A stretch of DNA of 36,571 nucleotides from Streptomyces rochei (GCA_002155895.1 MUMD01000298.1:1-36571), one strand, 5' to 3'; counted from the stretch's first letter, positions 1 to 8,454 are shown. Program-made: numbers and translations. Notes: a model not told the origin generated them from the letters alone.

Positions 1-395
1 CCGTCGGCGCCGACCACGGCGTCGTCGCCGACGGGGACCACGTGGAGCGGGTGCGGGAACTGACCGGCGGCCACGGGGCCGAGGTCGTCGTCGACTTCGT
101 CGGCGAGGGCGGCGCCACCCGCGACGGGGTCCGGATGCTGCGCCGGGCGGGCGACTACCACGTCGTCGGGTACGGCGAGAACATCGACGTCCCGACCATC
201 GACGTCATTTCGTCCGAGATCAACTTCATCGGTAATCTCGTTGGCAGCTACACCGACCTGTGCGAGCTGATGGTGCTCGCGGCGCAGGGCCGGGTGCGGC
301 TGCACACGGCGACGTACCCGCTCGACCGGTTCCGGGACGCACTGGCGGACCTGGACGCCGGACGGGTCCGCGGGCGCGCCGTCCTGGTGCCGTGA
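1..395 (+). CDS. Zinc-type alcohol dehydrogenase, C-terminal part (5' end outside window)
   Basis: The reading frame is open from the first bases of the window (codons start at position 3) to the TGA at 393-395, so only about 130 C-terminal residues are present. The visible part looks like the end of the NAD(P)-binding Rossmann half of a medium-chain dehydrogenase: an EVVVDFVG segment (strand plus turn), a region where the substrate loop is relabelled (MLRRAGDYHVVGYGE), and the usual end of the family in which a residue block (YPLDRFRDALADLDAGRVRGRAVL) closes the catalytic domain. By family it would oxidise an alcohol or reduce an aldehyde/ketone with NAD(P)H in the cytoplasm; the zinc ligands lie outside the window. 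An ABM-domain monooxygenase follows 40 bases downstream on the same strand, suggesting co-transcription in a small redox operon. Substrate cannot be told. Confidence 0.85.
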   Translation, partial: VGADHGVVADGDHVERVRELTGGHGAEVVVDFVGEGGATRDGVRMLRRAGDYHVVGYGENIDVPTIDVISSEINFIGNLVGSYTDLCELMVLAAQGRVRLHTATYPLDRFRDALADLDAGRVRGRAVLVP

Positions 396-435
396 CCGGA
401 ACCCTCCGGTCGACCCCTCACAGAAAGCGAACGTC

Positions 436-768
436 ATGATCTTCATTACGGCGAAGTTCCAGGTGCTCCCGGAACACGCGGACCAGTGGCCGGAGATCTC
501 CGGGGAGTTCACCCGGGCCACCCGCGAGGAGCCCGGCTGCCTCTGGTTCGACTGGTCCCGCAGCGTCGAGGACCCGTCCGAGTACGTCCTGGTCGAGGCG
601 TTCCGCGACGACGAGGCGGGCGCCGCGCACGTCCAGTCGGCGCACTTCCGGGCCGCGCAGGAGAAGCTGCCGCGCTACCTGGCCCGGACGCCGCGCATCG
701 TGAACACGACGCTCGACCAGGACGGCTGGTCGGAGCTGGGCGAGATGGCGGTGGAGCAGGGCGCCTGA
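436..768 (+). CDS. Antibiotic biosynthesis monooxygenase (ABM) domain protein, putative quinol monooxygenase
   Basis: A 110-residue protein with the single ferredoxin-like ABM fold: an N-terminal strand (MIFITAKFQVLPEHADQW), a helix, a central strand with EPGCLWFDWSRS, then EYVLVEAFRDDEAGAAHVQS and a final HFRAAQEKLPRYLARTP helix. This pattern (EPGC..., then ...EA(F/Y)xDxxAxxxHxxxxHF) is that of the YgiN/quinol-monooxygenase group, small cofactor-free oxygenases that usually act as dimers on quinols or polyketide-like aromatics. Length is normal for the family. The start at 436 has only a weak purine stretch (AGAAAG) upstream. It lies 40 bases after the dehydrogenase, same strand, and converges on the next gene. 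Substrate unknown; the ABM name alone is not evidence of a biosynthetic cluster. Confidence 0.85.
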   Translation: MIFITAKFQVLPEHADQWPEISGEFTRATREEPGCLWFDWSRSVEDPSEYVLVEAFRDDEAGAAHVQSAHFRAAQEKLPRYLARTPRIVNTTLDQDGWSELGEMAVEQGA

Positions 769-787
769 GGCCGCCGGGCTCCCTCGG

Positions 788-1210
788 TCAGCCGAGGAAG
801 CTCAGCCGGACCTGGCGGTCGGGATTGTCCCGGTTGGTGTCGACCAGGCACACCGACTGCCAGGTCCCCAGCTCCAGCCGTCCGCCGATCACCGGAAGCG
901 TCGCGTGCGGCGGCACGAAGGCGGGCAGGACGTGGTCGCGGCCGTGGCCGGGGCTGCCGTGGCGGTGCTGCCAGCGGTCGTCGGCGGGCAGCAGCGTGTG
1001 CAGGGCGGACAGCAGGTCGTCGTCGCTGCCGGCGCCGGTCTCGATGACGGCGATGCCGGCGGTGGCGTGCGGGACGAAGACGTTGAGCAGGCCGTCGCGG
1101 CCGGCCGCCACCTCGCGCAGGAAGGACTCGCAGTCGCCCGTGATGTCGGCGACGCGCTCCGTCGATCCGGTGGCGAGGTTCAGGACCCGGGTGGTGAAGG
1201 CATCTGGCAT
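788..1210 (-). CDS. YjbQ/UPF0047 family protein (secondary thiamine-phosphate synthase-like)
   Basis: A 140-residue protein with the hallmarks of the UPF0047/YjbQ family: a segment FVPHATAGIAVIETG (family H-x-T-A-G-I block), a run of acidic residues before LLSALHTLLP, a glycine/histidine-rich loop (RHGSPGHGRDHV) and the closing block GGRLELGTWQSVCLVD. Family members have been reported to give weak thiamine-phosphate synthase activity; the true reaction is unsettled. I chose the ATG at 1208-1210 because it begins the conserved N terminus (MPDAFTTRVLNL) and has a G-rich ribosome site (GGATGGGGGC). A longer frame to 1300 would run into the divergent gene that starts at 1266. One family position that often carries Asn (NEN) is ETG here; I do not know if it matters. 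Confidence 0.85.
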   Translation of the reverse strand: MPDAFTTRVLNLATGSTERVADITGDCESFLREVAAGRDGLLNVFVPHATAGIAVIETGAGSDDDLLSALHTLLPADDRWQHRHGSPGHGRDHVLPAFVPPHATLPVIGGRLELGTWQSVCLVDTNRDNPDRQVRLSFLG

Positions 1211-1265
1211 GCCCCCATCCTGACATCGGGGGAAGACCGGGGCGCGCTGCGCCGTTGGTGGAAGC

Positions 1266-2345
1266 GTGAACCACACACGTGAGGTCGAGGTCGTCGTCAT
1301 CGGTGCCGGTCAGGCGGGACTCGCCGCGGCCCATCACCTGCGGCGCACCGGATTCGAGCCGGAGCGCGACTTCGTGGTCCTGGACCACTCCCCGGGGCCG
1401 GGGGGCGCGTGGCAGTTCCGCTGGCCGTCGCTGACGTACGGCAAGGTGCACGGGATGCACGCGCTGCCGGGCATGGAGCTGACCGGGGCGGATCCGGCAC
1501 GGCCGTCGGCCGAGGTGATCAGCGAGTACTTCGCGGCCTACGAGGAGACCTTCGACCTGCGGGTACGGCGGCCCGTCGACGTCCGCGCGGTGCGGGAGGG
1601 CACGGGCGAGCGCCTGCTGGTCGAGACGTCGGACGGGGCGTGGTCGACGCGGGCGCTGATCAACGCGACCGGCACCTGGGACCGGCCCTTCTGGCCGCGC
1701 TACCCGGGCCAGGAGACCTTCCGCGGGCGGCAGCTGCACACCGCGCGGTACGCGGGCCCCGAGGAGTTCGCCGGACAGCGCGTGGTCGTGGTGGGCGGGG
1801 GCGCCTCGGGGACGCAGCACCTGCTGGAGCTGGCCCCGTACGCCGCCGCCACCACGTGGGTGACCAGGCGGCCGCCCGTGTTCCGGGAAGGGCCCTTCGA
1901 CGAGAACGCGGGCCGGGCGGCGGTGGCGCTCGTCGAGGAGCGGGTGCGGCGGGGGCTGCCCCCGAAGAGCGTGGTGTCCGTGACCGGACTCCCGCTGAAC
2001 GACGCGATCCGCGCCGGGCTGGAGTCCGGTGTGCTGGACCGCCTGCCCATGTTCGACCGGATCACCGAGGAGGGCGTGGAGTGGGCCGACGGGCGGCGGG
2101 TGGCCGCCGACGTGATCCTGTGGGCGACCGGGTTCCGGCCCGTCATCGACCATCTGGCGCCGCTGCGCCTGCGGGAGGCGGGCGGCGGGATCCGGGTCGA
2201 GGGGACGCGCGCCGTCGCCGACCCGCGGGTCCATCTCGTCGGCTACGGGCCGTCGGCCAGCACCATCGGCGCCAACCGGGCGGGACGCGCGGCCGTACGG
2301 GACATCAGGCGGCTGCTGGCCGAACAGGAGCCGGTCGCCGCGTGA
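1266..2345 (+). CDS. NAD(P)/FAD-dependent flavin monooxygenase-like oxidoreductase
   Basis: A 359-residue two-dinucleotide-domain flavoprotein. Residues about 6-22 (VVVIGAGQAGLAAAHHL) are the FAD-binding GxGxxG, and about 170-185 (VVVVGGGASGTQHL) are the NADPH-binding GxGxxG. Near the C terminus LWATGFRPVID is the ATG-type motif found in class B flavin monooxygenases and related disulfide-like reductases, and VHLVGYGPSASTIGANRAGR is the final FAD contact. The intervening stretch with TGTWDRPFWPRYPGQETF is also typical. By family it uses NADPH and oxygen to hydroxylate a nitrogen, sulfur or carbon substrate in the cytosol. It starts at a GTG (1266) behind GGTGGAAG. It diverges from the YjbQ gene and ends 12 bases from the convergent mltG-like gene. 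Substrate cannot be predicted. Confidence 0.88.
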   Translation: MNHTREVEVVVIGAGQAGLAAAHHLRRTGFEPERDFVVLDHSPGPGGAWQFRWPSLTYGKVHGMHALPGMELTGADPARPSAEVISEYFAAYEETFDLRVRRPVDVRAVREGTGERLLVETSDGAWSTRALINATGTWDRPFWPRYPGQETFRGRQLHTARYAGPEEFAGQRVVVVGGGASGTQHLLELAPYAAATTWVTRRPPVFREGPFDENAGRAAVALVEERVRRGLPPKSVVSVTGLPLNDAIRAGLESGVLDRLPMFDRITEEGVEWADGRRVAADVILWATGFRPVIDHLAPLRLREAGGGIRVEGTRAVADPRVHLVGYGPSASTIGANRAGRAAVRDIRRLLAEQEPVAA

Positions 2346-2357
2346 CGCCCCGCCGGG

Positions 2358-3224
2358 TCACGTGTCCCGCGCCCCGCCGGACGCGCTGCGCGCGAGGCGG
2401 TTGAACTCGGCGACGTTGCGCTGGTGTTCCGCGTAGTCGGCGGTGAACCGGGTGTCGCCGGGCTTGACGGTGACGAAGTACAGCCAGTCGCCCGGCGTCG
2501 GGTCGATCGCGGCGCGCATCGCGTCCTCGCCCGGATTGGCGATGGGCGTGGGCGGCAGCCCCATGCGCTGGTACGAGTTGTAGGGGCTGTCGATCTTCGT
2601 GTCCTCGGTGGTGGTGTGCAGGGTGGAGCGGCCCAGCGCGTAGTTGATGGTGGAGTCCATCTGCAGCGGCATGCCGCGTTCCAGCCGGTTGAAGACCACC
2701 CGGGCCACCTTGCCCATGTCCTCCTCGGTGGCGGCCTCGGCCTGCACGATGCTGGCGATGGTGACCGCCTGGTAGACGTTGAGCGCGTTGCGCTGGGCGC
2801 CGGCGGCGATGGGCGCGCCGGTGAACTTCTCGTTCGCCGTGTCCACCATGGCCGTCAGCAGCTTCTCGGGGGTCGGGTTCTCGCCGAGCGGGTAGGTCGC
2901 CGGGTAGAGGTAGCCCTCGGGGTTGCCCTCGGCGTCGTTCGGAAGCCTGAGGTGGGCCTTGGCCAGGGACTTCTTGGTGGTGCCCGCGGGCAGGGCGAGG
3001 GCCTTGTCGACGGCGTCGTAGACCTGGGTGGCGCGCCAGCCCTCCGGGACCACCAGGGAGGTGGGACGGGGGTCCCCCTCGTCGTCCGTCATCAGCAGCG
3101 GCACCGCCACGGCGGTACCGGCCACGATGGCGCCGGTCGCGATCAGGGCGATGCGGCCCCGGCGCGTCAGTCGGATCGTTCTCCTGGTGCCTCTCGGGCT
3201 GCGTGGCGGCGTGTTCGTCTGCAT
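2358..3224 (-). CDS. mltG: Endolytic transglycosylase MltG-like (YceG family) membrane protein
   Basis: A 288-residue protein. A basic N terminus (TRRTIRLTRRGR) precedes one membrane segment at about residues 28-50 (IALIATGAIVAGTAVAVPLLM), then a LysM-like section (SLVVPEGWRATQVYDAVDK) and the YceG catalytic domain. The catalytic block reads TIASIVQAEAATEEDMGKV, with the glutamate of QAE expected to be the lytic residue, followed by VFNRLERGMPLQMDSTINYALG and SPYNSYQRMGLPPTPIANPG. MltG cleaves nascent glycan strands at the outer face of the membrane and so sets strand length. The protein is shorter than typical actinobacterial MltG, so it may be a second paralogue. The ATG at 3222-3224 fits the topology; an ATG at 3261-3263 preceded by GAAG is an alternative adding 13 residues. 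It follows the ABC exporter gene, same strand, 43 bases away. Confidence 0.88.
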   Translation of the reverse strand: MQTNTPPRSPRGTRRTIRLTRRGRIALIATGAIVAGTAVAVPLLMTDDEGDPRPTSLVVPEGWRATQVYDAVDKALALPAGTTKKSLAKAHLRLPNDAEGNPEGYLYPATYPLGENPTPEKLLTAMVDTANEKFTGAPIAAGAQRNALNVYQAVTIASIVQAEAATEEDMGKVARVVFNRLERGMPLQMDSTINYALGRSTLHTTTEDTKIDSPYNSYQRMGLPPTPIANPGEDAMRAAIDPTPGDWLYFVTVKPGDTRFTADYAEHQRNVAEFNRLARSASGGARDT

Positions 3225-3267
3225 GCGGGCACGGTAACCCCGAAAAGCGGACAAACCTGGCATATCT

Positions 3268-5070
3268 TCATTTTGTCGGTTCCAGTCGGGCGTCCCGGCG
3301 GACCAGGGCGGCGTACCGCCCGTCCCGCTCCAGCAACTCCTCGTGCGTCCCCTGCTCCGCCAGGCGCCCGGAGTCGAGGACCACGATGCGGTCGGCGTCG
3401 CGGACGGTGGAGAGGCGGTGCGCGATGGTGATCGTGGTCCGGTCGGCGGACAGGGCGTCGATGGCCTCCTGCACGGCGGCCTCGGTCCGGGTGTCCAGGG
3501 CGCTGGTCGCCTCGTCGAGGACCAGGACGGGCGGGTCGCGCAGGATGGTGCGGGCGATGGCCAGGCGCTGCTTCTCCCCGCCGGAGAACCGGTGCCCGCG
3601 TTCACCGACGACCGTGTCGTAGCCGTCGGGCAGGGCGGCGATGTGGTCGTGGATCTGCGCCGCCCGCGCCGCCTCCTCCAGCTCGGCGTCGGTGGCGTCC
3701 GGTTTGGCGAAGCGCAGGTTCTCGGCGACCGAGGCGTGGAAGAGGTACGTCTCCTGCGAGACGACGCCGACCGCGCGGGCGAGGGTGTCGAAGTCGAGAT
3801 CGCGCACGTCGACCCCGTCCAGGGTGACCCGGCCGCCGGTCACGTCGTACAGCCGCGGCACCAGGTGGCCGAGCGTGGACTTGCCGGCGCCGGTCGGGCC
3901 GACGACGGCGAGGCTGCTGCCGGCGGGCACGGTGATGTCGATCCCGTCGAGGACCGGGCGGCCCCGGTCGTCGTAGCGGAACTCGACGCCCTCGAAGCGG
4001 ACCTCGCCCTTGACGTGGTCGAGACGGACGGGGTCCTCCCGCTCGGTGATGTCCACGGGCAGGTCGAGGTACTCGAAGATGCGCTGGAAGAGCGCGAGCG
4101 AGGTCTGGATCTGGACACCGGTCGACAGCAGGCTCACGGCCGGACGGAACAGGCCCTGCTGGAGCGAGACGAAGGCCACGATCGTGCCGAGGGAGACATC
4201 CGGGCCGCCGAGCTGGAGGGCGATGCCGGCGGTCCAGTAGATGACCGCCGGCATCGCCGCCATGACGATGGTGATGACGGCCATCCGCCAGCGGCCCGCC
4301 ATGTTCGACCGCACCTCCAGGTCGACCAGGCCCTCGGACTCGTCGGCGAAGGCGCGGGTGAGCGAGTCGGAGCGGCCCATGGTGCGGCCGAGCAGGATGC
4401 CGCTGACGGAGAGCGACTCGGTGACGGTGGCGGCCATCGCCGCCATCTGCTTCTGCCGCTGAGTGGTGATCTTGCGGCGCTCACGGCCGACGCGGCGGCT
4501 GATCCACACGAACACCGGGAGCAGGAGCAGCGAGACGACGGTCAGGCGCCAGTCGAGCACCACCATGGCGACGATCGTGGCGACGACGCTGGTGAGGTTG
4601 GAGACCAGGGAGGTCGCCGTGGAGGTGACGGTCGCCTGCATGCCGCCGATGTCGTTGGCGATGCGGGACTGGACCTCGCCGGTGCGGGTGCGGGTGAAGA
4701 AGGCCAGGGACATGCGCTGGAGGCGGCCGTAGACGGCGGTGCGCAGGTCGTGCATGACCCGCTGGCCCACGGTCGTGGAGATCAGCGTCTGCAGCACCCC
4801 GAAGACGCTGGTGAGGACGGCGCCGAGGATCATGCCGAGGGCCAGCAGGCTCAGCAGACCGGTGCGCCCCTCGGGGATCGCGACGTCGAGGATCTCCTTC
4901 AGCAGGAAGGGGGTGGCGACCGAGACGAGCGAGGCCGCGCCGACGAGCAGGCCGACCACCGCGAGGCGGCCGCGGTACGGGCGGAAGAGTCTCAGGATGC
5001 GGCGCACCTGCCGGGGCTGTTCCTTCGCGTCGGCGGGCGCCTGCCAGGCGGATTCGCGGTCGGGGTGCAT
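3268..5070 (-). CDS. ABC exporter half-transporter (fused permease-ATPase), homodimeric type
   Basis: A 600-residue type IV ABC half-transporter. Residues about 35-320 form a six-helix exporter membrane domain (start VVGLLVGAASLVSVATPFLL). The nucleotide-binding domain has every canonical motif: Walker A GPTGAGKST, Q-loop in VVSQETYLFHAS, signature FSGGEKQR, Walker B VLVLDEATSALD and H-switch IAHRLSTV. It can therefore hydrolyse ATP as a homodimer, in contrast to the pair at 6613-10232. The start ATG at 5068-5070 has AGGAG three bases upstream. It is divergent from a MarR repressor gene (5207), and the shared region holds a palindrome, so drug- or metabolite-responsive control by that MarR is likely (inference). 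Substrate is unknown; multidrug-type efflux is the usual guess for this arrangement. Confidence 0.93.
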   Translation of the reverse strand: MHPDRESAWQAPADAKEQPRQVRRILRLFRPYRGRLAVVGLLVGAASLVSVATPFLLKEILDVAIPEGRTGLLSLLALGMILGAVLTSVFGVLQTLISTTVGQRVMHDLRTAVYGRLQRMSLAFFTRTRTGEVQSRIANDIGGMQATVTSTATSLVSNLTSVVATIVAMVVLDWRLTVVSLLLLPVFVWISRRVGRERRKITTQRQKQMAAMAATVTESLSVSGILLGRTMGRSDSLTRAFADESEGLVDLEVRSNMAGRWRMAVITIVMAAMPAVIYWTAGIALQLGGPDVSLGTIVAFVSLQQGLFRPAVSLLSTGVQIQTSLALFQRIFEYLDLPVDITEREDPVRLDHVKGEVRFEGVEFRYDDRGRPVLDGIDITVPAGSSLAVVGPTGAGKSTLGHLVPRLYDVTGGRVTLDGVDVRDLDFDTLARAVGVVSQETYLFHASVAENLRFAKPDATDAELEEAARAAQIHDHIAALPDGYDTVVGERGHRFSGGEKQRLAIARTILRDPPVLVLDEATSALDTRTEAAVQEAIDALSADRTTITIAHRLSTVRDADRIVVLDSGRLAEQGTHEELLERDGRYAALVRRDARLEPTK

Positions 5071-5149
5071 GGGCTCCTACGGAGGGTCGGGACGGGGGCG
5101 GCCGGCCGAGGCCGTACGGCTGACGCACCGGTCCGGCGGGACTTTACGG

Positions 5150-5182
5150 ACCATAGCTCATTGTTACCTATACTCACAATGA
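5150..5182. promoter_or_regulatory. Divergent ABC exporter/MarR promoter region with 7-bp-arm palindrome
   Basis: TCATTGT (5158-5164) and ACAATGA (5176-5182) are perfect inverted arms separated by 11 bases. On the minus strand a TTGTGA (5174-5179) and TATGGT (5150-5155) with an 18-base spacer make a plausible -35/-10 pair for the ABC exporter that overlaps the palindrome; on the plus strand TATACT (5169-5174) could be a -10. The AT-rich island in GC-rich DNA and its place between a MarR gene and an efflux gene are what one expects of an autoregulated MarR operator. The assignment of the protein to the site is inference. Confidence 0.5.
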
Positions 5183-5206
5183 ACATCGTCCTGATATTGT
5201 TCCCGT

Positions 5207-5668
5207 ATGACCGCCCCCGATCCCGACGGACTGCTCGCCGAGCAATTGCTGCGCCTCACCCGCCGGGTGCACCGCATTCAGAAGCGCCACCTCGAGCACC
5301 GCGGCCTCGGCATCACACCGGCCCAGTCCCGACTGCTGCGCACCCTGGCGCACTACGGCTCGCCGCCTCGCATGGCGGATCTCGCCGAGCGCCTGGAGGT
5401 CGTGCCCCGAGCGGTGACGACACTGGTCGACGGACTGGAGACCGCCGGGAAGGTACGCCGCGTCCCGGACCCCGGCAACCGACGGGTGATCAGGATCGAG
5501 CTGACCGACGACGGCCGCGCCGCCCTGCGCGAACTGCACGCCGGGCGCCGGGCCGCCGCCGAGGAGATCCTCGCGCCGCTGACGGACGATCAGCGCACGC
5601 TCCTCGGCGGACTCCTGGGCGCGCTCGTCGACGGCCCGCCCTCGCCGCCGGAGCAGCGGAGGGCGTGA
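5207..5668 (+). CDS. MarR family transcriptional regulator
   Basis: A 153-residue MarR-type winged helix protein: an N-terminal dimerisation helix (LLAEQLLRLTRRVHRIQKRHL), helix-turn-helix LGITPAQSRLLRTLAHYG...MADLAERLEVVPRAVTTLVDGLE, the wing with the classic DPGNRRVIRIELTDDGRA, and C-terminal dimer helices ending LLGALVDG. MarR dimers bind short palindromes and release when a small phenolic or other ligand binds. It is divergent from the ABC exporter, and the candidate operator at 5158-5182 lies 25 bases before its ATG. There is no clear Shine-Dalgarno sequence before 5207, so the mRNA may have a very short leader. It ends 15 bases from the convergent L,D-transpeptidase gene. Confidence 0.92.
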   Translation: MTAPDPDGLLAEQLLRLTRRVHRIQKRHLEHRGLGITPAQSRLLRTLAHYGSPPRMADLAERLEVVPRAVTTLVDGLETAGKVRRVPDPGNRRVIRIELTDDGRAALRELHAGRRAAAEEILAPLTDDQRTLLGGLLGALVDGPPSPPEQRRA

Positions 5669-5683
5669 CGGGCGGACGCGCCG

Positions 5684-6430
5684 TCAGGCCCTCAGGTGCG
5701 CCCGGTCGCCCATGACGACCACCGGGTGCAGGTCCGGTTCGAGCGTGCGCAGCAGGTGCTCCATGCCCTCCTGGGGCAGGCTGACGCAGGCGGACGTGCC
5801 GCTGCCGTGGTCCATGTGCAGCCAGATGCTCCCGCCCTTCGCGGTGCCCTCGGGGCGGGTCGGGTCGTTCGGCGGGGTGCCCTTCACGCGGTTGTAGTCG
5901 ATGGCGATCACGTAGTCGAAGTCGTGCCAGTACGACCTGCCCCACGACCGCGGTGCGGCGAAGGAACCGGACCGGGTGTAGGGCAGCCCGGCGCCGGGTG
6001 ACCCGTCGGGGTCCGGGAGCACGCCGCCCGCGTCGCTGAGGGTGAACACGCCGACGGGGCTGCGCTTGTCGTTCTCGTGATGGTCGGTCGTCCACCCCTT
6101 GGTGCCGTTGTGCGCCGCCCAGACGCGGTCCCGGTTCCACGCGGAGCCCCGCTTCGTGTACAGCGCGACCGTGGACCGCGCGGAGTCGACGCCCTCGCCG
6201 TACACCGCCACGACCTGGCGCGAGTCGGCGGGTATGCGGCGGTGGAACCGCTCACCGAGGCCCGGGATCACCGTCGGGTCGGCGGTGGCGGCACCGCCGC
6301 TCCGGCTCGCCGAGGGATGTCCGCTCCCCGCCTCCCGCGCGCCCTGCCCGGACGGGCCGCCGCAGGCCGCCAGCAGGAACCCGAGAGCCGCCGCCGCGAC
6401 CGCCGCACGCCGTCCAGTACCCGTCCGCAT
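5684..6430 (-). CDS. L,D-transpeptidase (YkuD-like) lipoprotein
   Basis: A 248-residue exported protein. The N terminus (MRTGTGRRAAVAAAALGFLLAACGG) is a lipoprotein signal with lipobox LAAC, so the mature protein should be anchored outside the membrane. A serine/glycine-rich linker follows, then the catalytic domain with SPVGVFTLSDAGG, the region IAIDYNR, and the YkuD-type active site GGSIWLHMDHGSGTSACVSL, where the histidines and the cysteine of SACVS form the expected catalytic group. Such enzymes make 3-3 cross-links in peptidoglycan or attach proteins to it. The residue after the Cys-Val is Ser rather than the Arg seen in many YkuD proteins, which places it in the divergent actinobacterial branch. 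The start is set by the signal peptide; a longer frame to 6568 would put about 46 residues before it. Confidence 0.87.
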   Translation of the reverse strand: MRTGTGRRAAVAAAALGFLLAACGGPSGQGAREAGSGHPSASRSGGAATADPTVIPGLGERFHRRIPADSRQVVAVYGEGVDSARSTVALYTKRGSAWNRDRVWAAHNGTKGWTTDHHENDKRSPVGVFTLSDAGGVLPDPDGSPGAGLPYTRSGSFAAPRSWGRSYWHDFDYVIAIDYNRVKGTPPNDPTRPEGTAKGGSIWLHMDHGSGTSACVSLPQEGMEHLLRTLEPDLHPVVVMGDRAHLRA

Positions 6431-6612
6431 CGGTCCATGGTCGCACCCGCGCCGAGCCGCCCGGAAACAGGGCGTCGGGCGGCAGCCGGATTCCTGCCCC
6501 ACCGCGGAAAACCGCTTGATTTTGGGCACGCCGCGACGCGAACCTTTCACGGTTTGCAGCTTCTTCATGCCGTGGGCAACGGCACCTCCCTGACACGAGC
6601 CACTGGGACGTC

Positions 6613-8454
6613 ATGCAGATCCAAGACCTTCCGTTCCCCGACCCGGGTGTGCCGGACGCACGCTCGGGGCCCCGATTCCTGTGGTGGCTTTTCCGCAACC
6701 AGCTGGGTGGACAACTCAAGTCGCTGGCCTGGGGCCTGCTGCACTTCGCCTCCGTCTCCGCCCTGCCGTTCTGCGTCGGTCTCGCCATCCAGGCCGTCGT
6801 CGACGGCTCCGGCTCCCGACTCGCCGTCGCCGGTGGCCTCATGGCGCTGTGCTGTGCGGGCAACGCGCTGGGCGACACCTTCCTGCACCGCGCCGCCGTC
6901 ACCAACTGGATCACCGCGGCGGCCCGTGTCCAGCAACTGCTGGCCCGCAAGACCGCCCTGCTGGGCTCGGCCCTGACCCGCCGCGTCGCGGCCGGAGAGG
7001 TCGTGGCCGTCTCCACGGGTGACGTGGAGAAGATCGGCTGGTTCGTGGAGGCCGTCTCCCGCTTCACGGCGGCGGCGCTGACCATCGTGCTGGTCTGCGT
7101 GGCCCTCGTCGTCTACGAACCGGCGCTCGGTGTCGTCGTGGTCCTGGGCCTGCCCGTGCTGGCCCTCGCGGTACTGCCGCTCCTGCCCCGGGCCACCCGG
7201 CGGGCCGACGTCCAGCGGGAGAAGGCCGGCCGCGCCACCGAACTGGCCTCGGACACCGTCGCCGGGCTGCGGGTGCTGCGCGGCATCGGCGGCGAGGAAC
7301 TCTTCCTCGACCGCTACCGCGCCGCCTCCCAGGAGGTGCGCCACGCGGCCGTGCGCAGCGCCCGCATGTGGTCCCTGATCTCCGCGATCCAGGTGCTGCT
7401 GCCCGGACTGCTGCTGATCGCGGTGGTCTGGCACGGCGTCCACCTGGCCCGCGAAGGGCGTATCGGCGTCGGCGAACTCGTCACCGTCTACAGCTCCGTC
7501 ATGCTCCTCACCTACCCTCTGCGGCACTTCGAGGAGATCGCCATGGCGTACTCCTTCTCCCGGCCCTCCGCCAAACGGGCCGCGCGTGTGCTGGCCCTGG
7601 AGCGGGCCACCGACACCGCCGGATCACGCCCCGCCGAGGTGCCGACCGGGGATCTGTACGACCCGGAGACCGGGCTGCTCGCGCCCTCCGGCCGGTTCAC
7701 CGCCGTGGTGTGCGGCGACCCGGACGCGGCCGGGCGCCTGGCGGAGCGCCTCGGCGGCCACCCCTCGGAGAAGGGCACCTCCGCGCTGCTGGGCGGGGTG
7801 CCGCTCGACGAACTGCCCCTGGAGGCCGCGCGCACCGCCGTCCTGGTCCAGGACAAGGACCCGGTGCTGCTCTCCGGCACGCTGCGCGAACTGCTCGACG
7901 TGCCCTCGTCCGGCGCGGTCGACGCCGAGGACGCGCTGGCCGCGGCCCAGTGCGGGGACGTGCTGGCGGCCCTGGTGCAGGGATCGGTCGGCGCGGACGA
8001 CCCGTTGGACGCCCGCATCACCGAGCGCGCCCGCTCCCTGTCGGGCGGGCAGCGCCAGCGGCTCGCCCTGGCCCGGTCCCTGATCACGGACCCGGAGGCG
8101 CTGGTGCTGGACGAGCCGACCTCCGCCGTGGACTCGCACACCGAGGCGCGGATCGCGCAGGGCGTGCGGTCGCTGCGCGAGGGACGGACCACCGTGGTCT
8201 TCACCTCGTCGCCGCTGCTGCTCGACCGCGCGGACCGCGTCGTGTTCCTGCACGAGGGCAAGGCCGCCGCGACCGGCACCCACCGGGACCTGCTGCACGG
8301 CGAGCCCCGGTACCGCGCCGTGGTGACCCGCGAGACCGACGAGGAGAGCGCCGCGCACCGGGACACGGCGGTCCTCGATGGCGGCGCCCCCGGCGACGAC
8401 GTACTGCACCGAGACGTACTGCACCGACTGGAAGAGATCGAGGAGACGGCATGA
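6613..8454 (+). CDS. ABC exporter half-transporter A of a heterodimer, degenerate Walker A
   Basis: A 613-residue fused membrane/ATPase half-transporter. Membrane helices start near residue 35 (SLAWGLLHFASVSALPFCVG) and continue to about 310. In the ATPase domain the P-loop is replaced: the expected GxxGxGKST region reads VVCGDPDAAGRLAE, without the lysine. The H-switch region reads VVFTSSPLLLDRADRV, without the histidine. In contrast the signature LSGGQRQRLALARSL and Walker B LVLDEPTSAVD are intact. It overlaps the next gene by ATGA (8451-8454), so the two are translationally coupled. The partner has the complementary set of motifs, so together they can make one good ATP site. The C terminus ends in an acidic/hydrophobic tail (RDVLHRLEEIEETA). 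Substrate unknown. Confidence 0.92.
   Translation: MQIQDLPFPDPGVPDARSGPRFLWWLFRNQLGGQLKSLAWGLLHFASVSALPFCVGLAIQAVVDGSGSRLAVAGGLMALCCAGNALGDTFLHRAAVTNWITAAARVQQLLARKTALLGSALTRRVAAGEVVAVSTGDVEKIGWFVEAVSRFTAAALTIVLVCVALVVYEPALGVVVVLGLPVLALAVLPLLPRATRRADVQREKAGRATELASDTVAGLRVLRGIGGEELFLDRYRAASQEVRHAAVRSARMWSLISAIQVLLPGLLLIAVVWHGVHLAREGRIGVGELVTVYSSVMLLTYPLRHFEEIAMAYSFSRPSAKRAARVLALERATDTAGSRPAEVPTGDLYDPETGLLAPSGRFTAVVCGDPDAAGRLAERLGGHPSEKGTSALLGGVPLDELPLEAARTAVLVQDKDPVLLSGTLRELLDVPSSGAVDAEDALAAAQCGDVLAALVQGSVGADDPLDARITERARSLSGGQRQRLALARSLITDPEALVLDEPTSAVDSHTEARIAQGVRSLREGRTTVVFTSSPLLLDRADRVVFLHEGKAAATGTHRDLLHGEPRYRAVVTRETDEESAAHRDTAVLDGGAPGDDVLHRDVLHRLEEIEETA

Noticed and set aside
1-2345. Antibiotic biosynthesis cluster (ABM monooxygenase, flavin monooxygenase, transporters)
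   Set aside because: No polyketide, peptide synthetase, terpene or other core gene is present; the genes are single redox enzymes of general type.
3225-3605. N-terminal extension of the mltG-like protein
   Set aside because: The added residues are antisense-style Pro/Ser/Arg text lying over the ABC exporter gene in another frame; the membrane segment fits a start at 3224.
6500-6560. Inverted repeat AACC-TTTCAC-GGTT and TTGATT as promoter for the ABC pair
   Set aside because: Arms are only four bases and no suitable -10 follows at proper spacing.
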